DNA of 64,000 nt from Conchiformibius steedae (GTDB taxonomy: Bacteria; Pseudomonadota; Gammaproteobacteria; Burkholderiales; Neisseriaceae). Location: the NCBI RefSeq assembly GCF_014054725.1, contig NZ_CP059563.1, forward strand, positions 1,825,749-1,889,748. Direction: 5' to 3'. The notes under the pieces are model-generated. The model was not told the DNA's origin. It did no database searches and worked only from the letters and a program-made list of their open reading frames with translations. The number at the start of each line of letters is the position of its first letter. The first letter of the stretch is position 1. Positions 46,614 through 55,991 of the stretch are shown one piece after another. A program made the position numbers and the translations under genes.

Positions 46614-46670
46614 TGCCTGAAACCCTAACCATGTGCATTGGCTCAGTGTGCATGGTTAGTGTTTCAGGCA
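46614..46670 (+). promoter_or_regulatory. Long stem-loop in the pnp leader
   Basis: TGCCTGAAACCCTAACCATG (46614-46633) pairs with CATGGTTAGTGTTTCAGGCA (46651-46670) at 19 of 20 positions, with a 17-base loop. It ends 28 bases before the pnp ATG. In E. coli, RNase III cuts a long hairpin in the pnp leader and PNPase then destabilises its own message; this could be the equivalent. The outer bases look like an uptake-sequence core. Confidence 0.7.
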
Positions 46671-46697
46671 AAAACAAATTATTTAGGAAAGACAAAT

Positions 46698-48815
46698 ATG
46701 TTTCAAAAATTTACCAAATCCTTTCAATACGGCGATCAAACCGTAACCTTTGAAACGGGCGAAATCGCCCGCCAAGCGGCGGCTGCCGTTAAAGTATCAA
46801 TGGGCGACACCGTGGTTTTGGTGGCGGTAACCGCCAATAAAGAAGTGAAAGCAGGACAAGACTTTTTCCCGCTGACTGTAGATTATTTTGAGCGTACTTA
46901 CGCCGCAGGCAAAATCCCCGGCGGTTTTTTCAAGCGCGAAGGCAAACAAAGCGAAAAAGAAATTTTAACCAGCCGTTTGATTGACCGTCCGATTCGCCCC
47001 CTGTTCCCCGAAGGTTTTTATCACGATATTCAAATTGTGGCGACTGTGTTATCGGTGGACCCCGAAATTGATTCCGATATTCCCGCCATGTTGGGCGCAT
47101 CTGCCGCGCTGGTGTTAAGCGGTGTGCCGTTTGCTGGTCCGATTGGCGCGGCGCGTGTAGGTTATGTGAATGATACTTATGTATTAAACCCCACTAAAGC
47201 GCAATTAAACCGTTCGCGCTTGGATTTGGTGGTGGCAGGTACCGCGCAAGCCGTGTTGATGGTGGAATCAGAAGCCGATATTTTGTCGGAAGAAATCATG
47301 TTGGGCGCAGTGGTTTATGGTCACGAACAAATGCAAACCGTGATTAACGCCATCAACGAATTGGCAGATGAAGTTAATCCCGCCGTATGGGATTGGCAAG
47401 CCCCCGTTGCCGATGAACAACTGGTTGCACAAATTAAAGCAATCGCAGGCGAAACCGTACAAGCAGCCTTCCAAATCCGCGAAAAACAAGCACGTGGCGC
47501 GAAAATTGCCGAAGCATGGGCAGCCGTAGAAGCCGCTTTGATTAACGAAGACACCGACACGCTGAAAGCCAACGAAATCAAAGGCATTTTCAAGCAGCTG
47601 GAAGCCGATGTGGTGCGTGGACAGATTTTGGCAGGTAAACCGCGTATTGACGGGCGCGATACCCGCACCGTGCGTCCGATTAACATTCAAACCAATGTGT
47701 TACCGCGCACCCACGGTTCTGCCCTGTTTACCCGTGGCGAAACCCAAGCCTTGGCGGTTGCCACTTTAGGCACATCACGCGATGAGCAGATTATCGATGC
47801 CTTGAGCGGCGAATACAGCGACCGCTTTATGCTGCATTACAACTTCCCGCCCTACTCTACTGGCGAAGTGGGTCGCGTTGGTCCGCCCAAACGCCGCGAA
47901 ATCGGTCACGGACGTTTGGCAAAACGCGCTTTGGTTGCCGTGCTGCCCCCTGCCGAAGAGTTTAGCTACACCATGCGCGTGGTATCGGAAATTACCGAAT
48001 CCAACGGTTCGTCTTCTATGGCGAGCGTGTGCGGCGGCTGTTTGAGCCTGTTGTCTGCGGGCGTGCCTTTGAAAGCACACGTTGCAGGCGTAGCCATGGG
48101 CTTGATTTTGGAAGGCAATAAATTTGCCGTGCTGACCGATATTTTGGGCGACGAAGACCACTTGGGCGATATGGACTTTAAAGTGGCGGGTACGACCAAC
48201 GGCGTAACCGCGCTGCAAATGGACATCAAAATCCAAGGTATTACCAAAGAAATCATGCAGATTGCCTTGGCGCAAGCACAAGAAGCGCGTTTGCATATCC
48301 TGCAACAAATGCAAAACGCCGTGGCAGGTCCACAAGCCCTGTCGCAACACGCACCGCGCCTGTTTACCATGAAAATCAATCCCGAAAAAATCCGCGAAGT
48401 GATTGGTAAAGGCGGCGAAACCATTCGCGGCATCACCTCTGAAACAGGCACGGAAATCAATATCGCTGACGACGGCACTGTTACCATCGCTGCCACCACT
48501 TCTGAAGCAGGCGAAGCCGCGAAAAAACGCATTGAGCAGATTACCGCCGAAGTGGAAGTGGGTAAAGTGTATCAAGGCACGGTGGTGAAACTGCTGGATA
48601 ATAATGTGGGCGCGATTGTGTCGGTTATGCCCGGAAAAGACGGTTTGGTACACATCAGCCAAATCGCCCACGAGCGCGTGAAAAACGTATCCGATTATCT
48701 GCAAGTGGGTCAGTCGGTCAACGTGAAAGCCTTGGAAGTGGACGACCGCGGTCGCGTGCGTTTGTCCATCAAAGCCTTAATCGAGCCGCCTGTGGCTGCT
48801 GAAAAAGCCGAATAA
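46698..48815 (+). CDS. pnp: Polyribonucleotide nucleotidyltransferase
   Basis: Phosphorolytic 3'-5' exoribonuclease, trimeric, partner of the RNA degradosome. The 705-residue protein has two RNase PH domains ([20 protein letters not shown] in the first; [15 protein letters not shown] and [20 protein letters not shown] in the second), a KH domain ([20 protein letters not shown]) and an S1 domain ([20 protein letters not shown]). The start at 46698 follows TTTAGGAAAGACAAAT. Confidence 0.97.
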   Translation: MFQKFTKSFQYGDQTVTFETGEIARQAAAAVKVSMGDTVVLVAVTANKEVKAGQDFFPLTVDYFERTYAAGKIPGGFFKREGKQSEKEILTSRLIDRPIRPLFPEGFYHDIQIVATVLSVDPEIDSDIPAMLGASAALVLSGVPFAGPIGAARVGYVNDTYVLNPTKAQLNRSRLDLVVAGTAQAVLMVESEADILSEEIMLGAVVYGHEQMQTVINAINELADEVNPAVWDWQAPVADEQLVAQIKAIAGETVQAAFQIREKQARGAKIAEAWAAVEAALINEDTDTLKANEIKGIFKQLEADVVRGQILAGKPRIDGRDTRTVRPINIQTNVLPRTHGSALFTRGETQALAVATLGTSRDEQIIDALSGEYSDRFMLHYNFPPYSTGEVGRVGPPKRREIGHGRLAKRALVAVLPPAEEFSYTMRVVSEITESNGSSSMASVCGGCLSLLSAGVPLKAHVAGVAMGLILEGNKFAVLTDILGDEDHLGDMDFKVAGTTNGVTALQMDIKIQGITKEIMQIALAQAQEARLHILQQMQNAVAGPQALSQHAPRLFTMKINPEKIREVIGKGGETIRGITSETGTEINIADDGTVTIAATTSEAGEAAKKRIEQITAEVEVGKVYQGTVVKLLDNNVGAIVSVMPGKDGLVHISQIAHERVKNVSDYLQVGQSVNVKALEVDDRGRVRLSIKALIEPPVAAEKAE

Positions 48816-48831
48816 GCCTTAACCCCCACCC

Positions 48832-48864
48832 CTGCCCGCAACGGATATCGTCCGCTGCGGGCAG
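48832..48864 (+). terminator. Probable terminator after pnp
   Basis: CTGCCCGCAACGG and CCGCTGCGGGCAG form a stem with one mismatch, followed by TTTGGTTTG, a weak T run. Confidence 0.5.
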
Positions 48865-48935
48865 TTTGGTTTGAGAACGCGCCTTTCGTGGCGGTATAAT
48901 GCGCCATCTTCCGCACCTTGCCGCAGGAGTTTGTT

Positions 48936-49223
48936 TTGCATATTCTGAAAAAAGCCTTATTGCGCTATTTGCTGTATTTGGCGCAGATTTATGCCGTATT
49001 GTTTGCTTTGGCACTGCTGCTGGTGCCTGTTGCCATGTTGCAATGGCATTGGCAGCAGTGCTGGTTCGATTGCCGCCACAGCAGCATGGGACAATATGTA
49101 TTGGATTTTGTGCGCCATGTGCTGATGCACGAACAGGTGCGCGGTTCTTGGACGTATTTTCCGCATTTGTGCGCCGTGGCGCTGCTGCTTAACCGCTGGT
49201 TTGCGCGTTTGCTGGCAGAGTAA
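48936..49223 (+). CDS. Small inner-membrane protein of unknown function
   Basis: A 95-residue protein with one strong membrane segment (about 11-35, YLLYLAQIYAVLFALALLLV) and perhaps a second near the C-terminus (HLCAVALLLNRWFARLL). The start is taken as TTG at 48936 because GCAGGAG lies six bases upstream; the open frame from 48918 places that ribosome site inside the gene. Not recognised. It precedes fabD. Confidence 0.55.
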   Translation: MHILKKALLRYLLYLAQIYAVLFALALLLVPVAMLQWHWQQCWFDCRHSSMGQYVLDFVRHVLMHEQVRGSWTYFPHLCAVALLLNRWFARLLAE

Positions 49224-49299
49224 ATAGCCTATTTCTGCACAGCCGTATCATGGTGTAAAATTAGTTTTTCTATTCTAACCAAAAAAAGGATGATTTTTC

Positions 49300-50235
49300 A
49301 TGTCTGCTTTTGCCTTTTTTTTCCCAGGACAAGGCTCGCAAAGCCTGAATATGATGAACGGTTTTGACGGCAATACGCTGGTTCAAAACACTTTTGCTGA
49401 AGCTTCTGCCGCCTTGGGCGAAGATTTGTGGGCAATGATGAACGGCAGCGATGCCGAAATCATCGCGCAAACGGTCCATACCCAACCGCTGATGCTGACC
49501 GCAGGCGTGGCAACTTACCGCGCTTATCTGGCGGCGGGTGGTGCTGCGCCGCATACGGTGGCGGGACACAGCTTGGGCGAATACACCGCTTTAGTGGCAG
49601 CAGGCGTTTTGGATTTTGCCGATGCCGTGCGCTTGGTACGCAAACGCGCTGAACTGATGCAAAACGCCGTTCCCGCAGGCGAAGGCGCAATGGCAGCCGT
49701 GTTGGGTTTGGACGATGACAGCGTGCGCCAAATCTGCGCCGATGCCGAACAAGGCGGCGTGGTGGAAGCGGTAAACTTTAATTCACCCGGACAAGTGGTG
49801 ATTGCAGGCGATGCCCAAGCCGTTGCCCGCGCCGCCGAAGCCGCCAAAGCCGCAGGTGCTAAACGCGCCCTGCCGCTGCCCGTGTCCGTGCCGTCGCATT
49901 GCCGCCTGATGCGCCCCGCCGCAGACGAATTGGCAAACTATTTAAACGGCATCACGTTCCAAGCCCCGCAAATCCGCGTATTGCACAACGCCGATGTCGC
50001 TGCTTACTCTAGCCCCGAACAAATCAAAGATGCTTTGGTACGCCAGCTTTACAGCCCCGTGCGTTGGACGGAAACCGTGGCGCAACTGGTGCGCGAAGGC
50101 ATCACCGAATCCGCCGAATGCGGTCCTGGCAAAGTATTGGCAGGATTGGCAAAACGCATTGACAAAGCCGCCGTGTGTACCGCGCTGGTATCGCAGGAAG
50201 CCGTAGCAGCCTTTGCCCACGCCCACCCAGCCTAA
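49300..50235 (+). CDS. fabD: Malonyl-CoA:ACP transacylase
   Basis: Loads malonate onto acyl carrier protein for fatty acid synthesis. The 311-residue protein has FFPGQGSQSLNMM at the start, nucleophile Ser91 in AGHSLGEYTAL, the SVPSHCRLM block with the catalytic His, and ECGPGKVLAGLAKRI near the C-terminus. fabG follows after a small lipoprotein gene. Confidence 0.96.
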   Translation: MSAFAFFFPGQGSQSLNMMNGFDGNTLVQNTFAEASAALGEDLWAMMNGSDAEIIAQTVHTQPLMLTAGVATYRAYLAAGGAAPHTVAGHSLGEYTALVAAGVLDFADAVRLVRKRAELMQNAVPAGEGAMAAVLGLDDDSVRQICADAEQGGVVEAVNFNSPGQVVIAGDAQAVARAAEAAKAAGAKRALPLPVSVPSHCRLMRPAADELANYLNGITFQAPQIRVLHNADVAAYSSPEQIKDALVRQLYSPVRWTETVAQLVREGITESAECGPGKVLAGLAKRIDKAAVCTALVSQEAVAAFAHAHPA

Positions 50236-50278
50236 TCCCATTAACGGTTTGGCGCATCAGCGATAAAAGGACGAAAAG

Positions 50279-50530
50279 ATGTATAAAATCCTTGCCTTAC
50301 TGCCTGTTTTATTACTAAATGCTTGTTATTACGATTCTAAAACAGGTTGTGTTCAGCATCTCACTTATATTGATTGCCCTGTGATTGATATTAGGACACT
50401 GGAAAAAGATGGCGATGATGGTAGCCAAAAGTATCTTGACCACAAAGACTGCATTGCCAAAACCAAAACAAGGGAAAGCCGATACCAATGTATGATAGAC
50501 AAAGGGTATAAACGGATTACGCCGCAATAA
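50279..50530 (+). CDS. Small AT-rich lipoprotein of unknown function
   Basis: An 83-residue lipoprotein (lipobox LLLNAC, Cys16) with five further Cys in the short mature part (CVQHL, DCPV, DCIAK, QCMID). AAAGGACG lies upstream of the ATG. Richer in A+T than its neighbours and followed immediately by an uptake-sequence-like 15-mer, so it looks acquired and inserted between fabD and fabG. No family recognised. Confidence 0.7.
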   Translation: MYKILALLPVLLLNACYYDSKTGCVQHLTYIDCPVIDIRTLEKDGDDGSQKYLDHKDCIAKTKTRESRYQCMIDKGYKRITPQ

Positions 50531-50535
50531 GCGTT

Positions 50536-50550
50536 TTCAGGCAGCCTGAA
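50536..50550. repeat. DNA uptake sequence-like 15-mer
   Basis: TTCAGGCAGCCTGAA, the reverse complement of the copy at 199-213 and identical to the one at 1242-1256. It is just after the small lipoprotein stop and 31 bases before fabG. Confidence 0.7.
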
Positions 50551-50580
50551 ATTTTTATTTTAATCAATTAAGGAAAAACC

Positions 50581-51324
50581 ATGTCTTACGATTTAAACGG
50601 CAAAGTCGCTCTGGTAACGGGCGCATCACGCGGCATCGGCGCAGCCATTGCCAACACCCTCGCCCAAGCAGGCGCAACCGTTATCGGTACCGCCACTTCT
50701 GAAAACGGCGCAGCCGCCATCGGCGAGCGTTTGAGCGCGGCAGGCGGCGCAGGGCGCGTGTTAAACGCCGCCGAAAACAGCGCAGTAGAAAACCTGATTG
50801 CCGAAGTGGAAAAGCAATACGGCAAAATTGATATTTTGGTGAACAACGCAGGCATTACCCGCGATAATCTGCTGATGCGAATGAAAGAAGAAGATTGGGA
50901 CGCGGTGATGGACGTCAATTTAAAATCCGTGTTCCGCGCCAGCAAAGCCGTGTTGCGCGGCATGATGAAGCAACGCGCAGGACGCATTATTACCATTACG
51001 TCCGTAGTCGGCACGATGGGCAATGCGGGACAAACCAACTACGCCGCCGCCAAAGCCGCTTTAGCAGGTTTTTCCAAATCGCTGGCGCGTGAAGCAGGCA
51101 GCCGCGGCATTACCGTTAATTGCGTTGCCCCCGGTTTTATTGACACCGATATGACCCGCGTGTTGCCCGAAGAAACACGAAAAATGTTTGAAGCGCAAAC
51201 CGCGCTGGGACATTTCGGCGAAGCGCAGGATATTGCCGATGCCGTGTGTTTTCTCGCTTCCGAGCAAGCACGTTATATTACTGGGCAAACCCTGCATGTA
51301 AACGGCGGTATGCTGATGCCTTAA
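50581..51324 (+). CDS. fabG: 3-oxoacyl-ACP reductase
   Basis: NADPH-dependent reductase of fatty acid elongation, short-chain dehydrogenase fold, 247 residues. Cofactor motif TGASRGIG (13-20), LVNNAGITRDNLL, and catalytic Ser141, Tyr154 and Lys158 (ITSVVGTMGNAG, NYAAAKAAL). Standard length. Confidence 0.96.
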   Translation: MSYDLNGKVALVTGASRGIGAAIANTLAQAGATVIGTATSENGAAAIGERLSAAGGAGRVLNAAENSAVENLIAEVEKQYGKIDILVNNAGITRDNLLMRMKEEDWDAVMDVNLKSVFRASKAVLRGMMKQRAGRIITITSVVGTMGNAGQTNYAAAKAALAGFSKSLAREAGSRGITVNCVAPGFIDTDMTRVLPEETRKMFEAQTALGHFGEAQDIADAVCFLASEQARYITGQTLHVNGGMLMP

Positions 51325-51328
51325 ACCC

Positions 51329-51361
51329 AAAGGGTGCGTGTGTATTCACGCACCCTTTTTA
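51329..51361 (+). terminator. Intrinsic terminator after fabG
   Basis: AAAGGGTGCGTG and CACGCACCCTTT form a perfect 12-bp stem with loop TGTATT, then TTT. Confidence 0.88.
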
Positions 51362-51417
51362 TCGGAATTCGCCCGCGCTTCTGCTACAATCCCCCAAAAA
51401 ACCGTTTGGGATTTGCC

Positions 51418-51957
51418 ATGTTCCGCCCCCTTACCCCCGCCGAAACCGAACTGGCACGCAGCGTGTTCGGTCACAGCATTGACTATCCGCGTGTGCGCGT
51501 TCACCGCGGACGTTTAATCCCCCTACTGCAAAACGGGCGTGTTGCCATGTCGCCTTTTGGCACCATGCACTTTCCGCCCTCGCTCTACCGCAGCGATTTT
51601 GCTGCTGCCGACATCAGCGCACAGCATTTATTTATCCACGAAATGACCCATATCTGGCAACACGCGCTGGGACTGAAGCTGTGGCTGGACGGCAGCATTT
51701 TGGCGTGTAAAGGCGGTTATAAAAACAATATCTGCTACCGCTACCACAGCCAGCTTGCTCAACATCACACATTTAGCCAATTTAATATGGAACAGCAGGC
51801 AGACATCATCGCCGATTATTTTGTGTTCCGTCACACCCGCAACCACCCGCAAATCCAAAAAATCTTGGCAGATTTTTCTGCCAATCCCGCCAACCGCGCC
51901 CTATTGCCCGCGCACACCGATTTTCCCGCCGTTTCCCGCCTGTTTGCCATACCATGA
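51418..51957 (+). CDS. HExxH metallopeptidase-like protein
   Basis: A 179-residue soluble protein with HEMTHIWQH (His74, Glu75, His78), a zinc-metallopeptidase motif. MFRPLTPAETELARSVFGHS and the LIPLLQNGRVAMSPFGTMHF region resemble small vgr-related proteins of proteobacteria, which keep this motif. Function unknown; no secretion signal and no type VI genes nearby. Start at 51418 by family N-terminus. Overlaps the transporter gene by four bases (ATGA). Confidence 0.7.
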   Translation: MFRPLTPAETELARSVFGHSIDYPRVRVHRGRLIPLLQNGRVAMSPFGTMHFPPSLYRSDFAAADISAQHLFIHEMTHIWQHALGLKLWLDGSILACKGGYKNNICYRYHSQLAQHHTFSQFNMEQQADIIADYFVFRHTRNHPQIQKILADFSANPANRALLPAHTDFPAVSRLFAIP

Positions 51958-53123
51958 ACCGCCAACCGTTTACCCCGTCCCATTTTGCCGCTGCCGTGGC
52001 TGGATTATTGGTGTCGTATGGCAGCAGCGCAGTGATTATTTTCCAAGCTGCGCAAACCTTTGGCGCAACGCAAAACCAAATCGCTTCATGGTTTACCATT
52101 ATCGGGCTGGTGTGCGGGGTGCTGACGCTATATTTAAGCATACGCCACCAAGCACCCGTGATGATGGCATGGTGTACCCCCGGTGCGGCGATGATGGTGG
52201 GTTTACAGGGGATTTCGCTGGCGCAGGCGGTGGGCGCGTTTATGTTTGCGGGGGGATTGATGTGGGTGGTGTCGGCATCGGGATTTTTTGACCGCTTGGT
52301 GCGGCGCATTCCCGCAACTTTGGCATCTGCAATGTTGGCGGGGATTTTAATTAACTTTGGCAGCCGCGTGTTTGTGTCCATGGAAAAGCAGACCGTGCTG
52401 GTGGGCGTGATGTTGGGCGTATATTTGCTCAGTAAAATCCGTTTTCCGCGCTACAGTATTTTGCTGATGCTGGTGGTGGGTTGCGGCTACGCCGTATTCG
52501 GCGGTTTGGCAGACACCGCCAAAATCCAAGCTGCGCCGCCTGTGCTGGAATGGGTGTCGCCCGAATTTCATTGGGGACATATGATTGGCATTGGCATTCC
52601 GCTGTTTATTGCTTCGCTCGCCACCCAAAACGTCCCTGGAATGGCGATTTTACGCGCCTACGGTTACCAAACGCCCGCGCAACCTTTGGTTAGCAGTTCC
52701 GCTGCCGCTACCGTATTATTTGCCCCGTTTGGCGCGTTTATGGTGAACTTGGCTGCCATCAGTTCCGCTATCTGCATGGGCGCAGATGTAGATGAAAACC
52801 CACAAAAACGCTATCTTGCCAATGTGTTGTTGGGCGTGATGTATTTGTTTTTGGGCGCGGCGGGCGGCATGGTGGTGTCGCTGTTTGCCGCCTTGCCTGC
52901 AGAACTATTGGCAGCATTGGCAGGCATTGCCGTGTTTGGCACCCTGCAAAGCAATTTATGGGCAGCATGGCAGGACGAATCCACCCGCGAAGCCTCACTG
53001 ATTACCCTGCTGGCAAGCGCATCGGGCATGAATCTGCTCGGCATCAGCAGCGCATTTTGGGGCTTGCTGCTGGGCGTTGCCGTCTATCATTTAAATCAGG
53101 CAACGGCGCGGGCAAAATCATAA
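51954..53123 (+). CDS. benE: BenE-family benzoate/proton symporter-like transporter
   Basis: A 389-residue, roughly 12-segment inner-membrane protein. APVMMAWCTPGAAMMVG, PLFIASLATQNVPGMAILRA and GAFMVNLAAISSAICMGADV are BenE-family features. No benzoate catabolic genes are in the window, so the substrate is uncertain. Coupled by ATGA overlap to the HExxH gene, an odd partner. Confidence 0.85.
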   Translation: MNRQPFTPSHFAAAVAGLLVSYGSSAVIIFQAAQTFGATQNQIASWFTIIGLVCGVLTLYLSIRHQAPVMMAWCTPGAAMMVGLQGISLAQAVGAFMFAGGLMWVVSASGFFDRLVRRIPATLASAMLAGILINFGSRVFVSMEKQTVLVGVMLGVYLLSKIRFPRYSILLMLVVGCGYAVFGGLADTAKIQAAPPVLEWVSPEFHWGHMIGIGIPLFIASLATQNVPGMAILRAYGYQTPAQPLVSSSAAATVLFAPFGAFMVNLAAISSAICMGADVDENPQKRYLANVLLGVMYLFLGAAGGMVVSLFAALPAELLAALAGIAVFGTLQSNLWAAWQDESTREASLITLLASASGMNLLGISSAFWGLLLGVAVYHLNQATARAKS

Positions 53124-53138
53124 AACCAACAGTAGGTT

Positions 53139-53435
53139 TTAATCCAAATGCCCGTCTTCTTCGTATTTGCGCCCCCAATAAATTAAGCGCACCCAAGCGG
53201 GAAAAATAAACACCCCATACGACATAACGGTTATAAAAACAAAATTTTCAAATGCCGTCATATCTTCAGACGTAGGACAAGCCCGTCCTTCCTTACCTGT
53301 ACAATCCCATTCGGGTCGGAACAGAAATGCAATCAGTATAATTATCAACAAAATCTTAATCGGCTTTTTATACGCCTGCCAACGTTCCTGCCACACTTCC
53401 GCAGTGGTCATGGTGTCAATATCATCATCATACAT
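53139..53435 (-). CDS. Small membrane protein, mosaic paralogue 1
   Basis: A 98-residue protein: N-terminal MYDDDIDTMTTAEVWQERWQ then AYKKPIKILL leading into a membrane helix, a short loop with two Cys (WDCTGKEGRACP), a second hydrophobic helix, and a polar tail KYEEDGHLD. Start at 53435 has GGAGG seven bases upstream. It is paralogous to 53532-53816. The first 90 bases of the two genes differ at one position, the last ~32 coding bases are nearly identical, and the centre has diverged strongly. Function unknown. Confidence 0.75.
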   Translation of the reverse strand: MYDDDIDTMTTAEVWQERWQAYKKPIKILLIIILIAFLFRPEWDCTGKEGRACPTSEDMTAFENFVFITVMSYGVFIFPAWVRLIYWGRKYEEDGHLD

Positions 53436-53531
53436 CACACGCCCTCCATATTCTTGATGGTTGTTAAGATTGGTGGCGCATTATTTAAACCGCAGCACCG
53501 CACATTCCAAAGCCTAAAATAACAGTAGGTT

Positions 53532-53816
53532 TTAATCCAAATGCCCGTCTGCTTCGTATTTGCGTTTTAACCAAATACAATATATCCAAATTGGAAAAAT
53601 AAAGCTATAACTCATACCAAACATAAAAACCATATACTGCAATGTGCTTATCTCTTCAGGTAAGGGGCAATAACGTACGCTGCATGCAATATCAGGACTG
53701 AACAACTGTCCTATCAGCACACCAACCAACAAAATCTTAATCGGCTTTTTATACGCCTGCCAACGTTCCTGCCACACTTCCGCAGTGGTCATGGTATCAA
53801 TATCATCATCATACAT
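53532..53816 (-). CDS. Small membrane protein, mosaic paralogue 2
   Basis: A 94-residue protein with the same layout as its neighbour: identical first 30 residues up to KKPIKILL, then a different membrane/loop centre (GVLIGQLFSPDIACSVRYCP), a second helix (YMVFMFGMSYSFIFPIWIYC) and tail KRKYEADGHLD. Two loop Cys are kept in register. A tandem duplication with conserved ends and divergent middle; both run in the same direction with a 96-base spacer. Confidence 0.75.
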   Translation of the reverse strand: MYDDDIDTMTTAEVWQERWQAYKKPIKILLVGVLIGQLFSPDIACSVRYCPLPEEISTLQYMVFMFGMSYSFIFPIWIYCIWLKRKYEADGHLD

Positions 53817-53950
53817 TATGCGCCCCCCATTAAATCCTGCTACATTTTAGCAATATTTGTCAAACAGATAAATGATTTATCCGATACCATGCACCCGTGC
53901 GCCCGAACGTTTTGCCGTAAGCCCAAGCCCAAACGCTGTCCAATCCCTGC

Positions 53951-53956
53951 TATAAT
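53951..53956 (+). promoter_or_regulatory. Candidate -10 box of fba
   Basis: TATAAT preceded by TGC, an extended -10 form (TGCTATAAT). No good -35 is seen. Distance to the fba ATG is 41 bases. Confidence 0.5.
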
Positions 53957-53997
53957 GCCCGCGTTTCACGCTATAACCCGTTACAAGGAGCAACACC

Positions 53998-55065
53998 ATG
54001 GCACTGGTATCCATGCGCCAATTATTAGACCACGCCGCCGAAAACGGCTACGGTCTGCCCGCTTTCAACGTTAATAATCTGGAACAAATGCGCGCCATTA
54101 TGGAAGCGGCGAACGAAGTCAATTCGCCCGTTATCGTGCAGGCTTCCGCAGGCGCGCGCAAATACGCAGGCGCGCCCTTTTTACGCCATCTGATTTTGGC
54201 AGCCGTAGAAGAATTCCCCCATATTCCCGTGGTGATGCACCAAGACCACGGCACGTCCCCCGCCGTGTGCCAACGCGCCATTCAACTGGGTTTCAGCTCG
54301 GTGATGATGGATGGCTCGCTAATGGAAGACGGCAAAACCCCCGCCGATTATGATTACAATGTGGGCGTTACCCGTCAAACGGTGGCGTTTTCCCATGCCT
54401 GCGGCGTATCGGTAGAAGGCGAAATCGGCGTATTGGGCAACTTGGAAACGGGTGAAGCGGGCGAAGAAGACGGCATCGGTGCGGTTGGCAAACTGAGCCA
54501 CGACCAAATGCTTACCAGTGTGGAAGATGCCGTGCGCTTTGTGCGCGATACGGGCGTGGACGCACTGGCGATTGCGGTCGGCACCAGCCACGGCGCATAC
54601 AAATTCAGCCGTCCGCCCACAGGCGACGTGCTGCGGATTGACCGCATTAAAGAAATTCACGCTGCCCTGCCCAACACCCATATTGTGATGCACGGTTCCA
54701 GCTCTGTACCGCAAGAATGGCTGGCAGTGATTAACGAACACGGCGGCAATATCGGCGAAACCTACGGCGTACCCGTAGAAGAAATTGTAGAAGGCATCAA
54801 ACACGGCGTGCGTAAAGTGAATATCGACACCGATTTGCGCTTGGCTTCCACAGGGGCTATCCGCCGCTTTATGGCGCAGCACCCCGCCGAATTTGACCCG
54901 CGCAAATACTTGGGCGAAAGCGTGAAAGCCATGAAACAAATTTGTATTGACCGCTATCTGGCTTTCGGCTGCGAAGGTCAGGCAGGCAAAATCAAACCCG
55001 TTTCGCTGGAAAAAATGGCTGCCAAATACGCAGCAGGCGAATTGGCACAAAAAATTTCCGCCTAA
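53998..55065 (+). CDS. fba: Class II fructose-bisphosphate aldolase
   Basis: Zinc-dependent cleavage of fructose 1,6-bisphosphate in glycolysis and its reversal in gluconeogenesis. The 355-residue protein is of the Calvin-cycle (CBB) subtype: [18 protein letters not shown], zinc and catalytic residues [11 protein letters not shown] (His81, Asp83, His84), [24 protein letters not shown] and [11 protein letters not shown]. Strong ribosome site AAGGAGCAACACC. Confidence 0.96.
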   Translation: MALVSMRQLLDHAAENGYGLPAFNVNNLEQMRAIMEAANEVNSPVIVQASAGARKYAGAPFLRHLILAAVEEFPHIPVVMHQDHGTSPAVCQRAIQLGFSSVMMDGSLMEDGKTPADYDYNVGVTRQTVAFSHACGVSVEGEIGVLGNLETGEAGEEDGIGAVGKLSHDQMLTSVEDAVRFVRDTGVDALAIAVGTSHGAYKFSRPPTGDVLRIDRIKEIHAALPNTHIVMHGSSSVPQEWLAVINEHGGNIGETYGVPVEEIVEGIKHGVRKVNIDTDLRLASTGAIRRFMAQHPAEFDPRKYLGESVKAMKQICIDRYLAFGCEGQAGKIKPVSLEKMAAKYAAGELAQKISA

Positions 55066-55070
55066 TGATA

Positions 55071-55177
55071 TATAGTTGATAAAAATAAAAACGAGACAAG
55101 GCGACAACGCCCGCCGTGTACTAACAGTACATCAGGGCGTTGGCAACGCTGTATCGTTGCGATTTTAATCAACTATA
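55071..55177. repeat. Dispersed 107-bp MITE-like repeat, copy B
   Basis: TATAGTTGATAAAAATAAAA to ATTTTAATCAACTATA, six bases after the fba stop. Interior as in copies A and C. The right end overlaps TATAGTGGATTAAAATCAA (from 55174), which resembles the left end of copy C, so a second truncated copy may abut it. Confidence 0.85.
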
Positions 55178-55198
55178 GTGGATTAAAATCAATAAAAA

Positions 55199-55232
55199 AC
55201 ACCGCAACGGTTTAATTTCCGTTGCGGTGTTT
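55199..55232. terminator. Intrinsic terminator between fba and the DedA gene
   Basis: AACACCGCAACGG and CCGTTGCGGTGTT form a perfect 13-bp stem with an eight-base loop; T or A runs lie on both sides, so it can serve both convergent genes. Confidence 0.9.
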
Positions 55233-55237
55233 TTAAA

Positions 55238-55891
55238 TCAATTAGATTTTGGAGATTTGGCACGCTTGGCTTTAATCATTTCCACCACCATCGGCAGCAC
55301 CGAAACAATAATAATGCCAATCACCACCTTGCCAAAATTATCTTTAATAAACGGCAAATTACCAAAACCATAACCCAAATACGTCAGCGATAACACCCAT
55401 GCCAGCGCACCGATAATATTGTAGCGGATAAATTGTCCGTAGTGCATTTTGCCCATACCCGCCACAAATGGCGCGAAGGTACGCACAATCGGCACAAAAC
55501 GCGCCAAAATAATGGTTTTTCCGCCATATTTTTCGTAAAAAGCGTGGGTTTTGTCCAAATATTCGCGTTTAAACACTTTGGAATCGGGGTTGGCAAACAG
55601 CTTTTCGCCAAAATATTTGCCAATGGCAAAATTAACCGCATCGCCGATAATCGCCGCCGCCAGCAGCACCACTGCCATAATATGCACGTTTAACGCGCCT
55701 GCAGAAGCCGCCGCCACAGCCCCCGCCGCAAACAGCAGCGAATCACCTGGTAAAAACGGCGTCACCACCAAGCCCGTTTCGCAGAATACAATCAGAAACA
55801 GTAAGGCATACAGCCACGCGCCATATTGCACCGACAATGCCACCAAATGTTTGTCAATGTGCAAAATAAAATCAATTATTTCCGTTATCAT
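55238..55891 (-). CDS. DedA-family inner-membrane protein
   Basis: A 217-residue protein with about five hydrophobic segments. [20 protein letters not shown] and the [20 protein letters not shown] block are diagnostic of DedA proteins, recently linked to undecaprenyl-phosphate and phospholipid recycling across the membrane and to envelope pH homeostasis. Which DedA branch it belongs to cannot be told from sequence alone. Confidence 0.9.
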   Translation of the reverse strand: MITEIIDFILHIDKHLVALSVQYGAWLYALLFLIVFCETGLVVTPFLPGDSLLFAAGAVAAASAGALNVHIMAVVLLAAAIIGDAVNFAIGKYFGEKLFANPDSKVFKREYLDKTHAFYEKYGGKTIILARFVPIVRTFAPFVAGMGKMHYGQFIRYNIIGALAWVLSLTYLGYGFGNLPFIKDNFGKVVIGIIIVSVLPMVVEMIKAKRAKSPKSN

Positions 55892-55936
55892 TTTATTCTT
55901 TCAGGCAGCAAAAATTTTTGTATCAGCTGCATATTA

Positions 55937-55974
55937 CCCCCACCCTAGCCCTCCCCCGTCTTGACGGGGGAGGG
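55937..55974. repeat. Palindromic intergenic repeat (GC-rich), second copy
   Basis: CCCTCCCCCGTC/GACGGGGGAGGG hairpin preceded by CCCCCACCCTAG. It is related to the 42865-42899 unit in the reverse orientation. Between prfB and the DedA gene it may act as a terminator. Confidence 0.65.
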
Positions 55975-55991
55975 AACAGTGTTTAAAAAAC

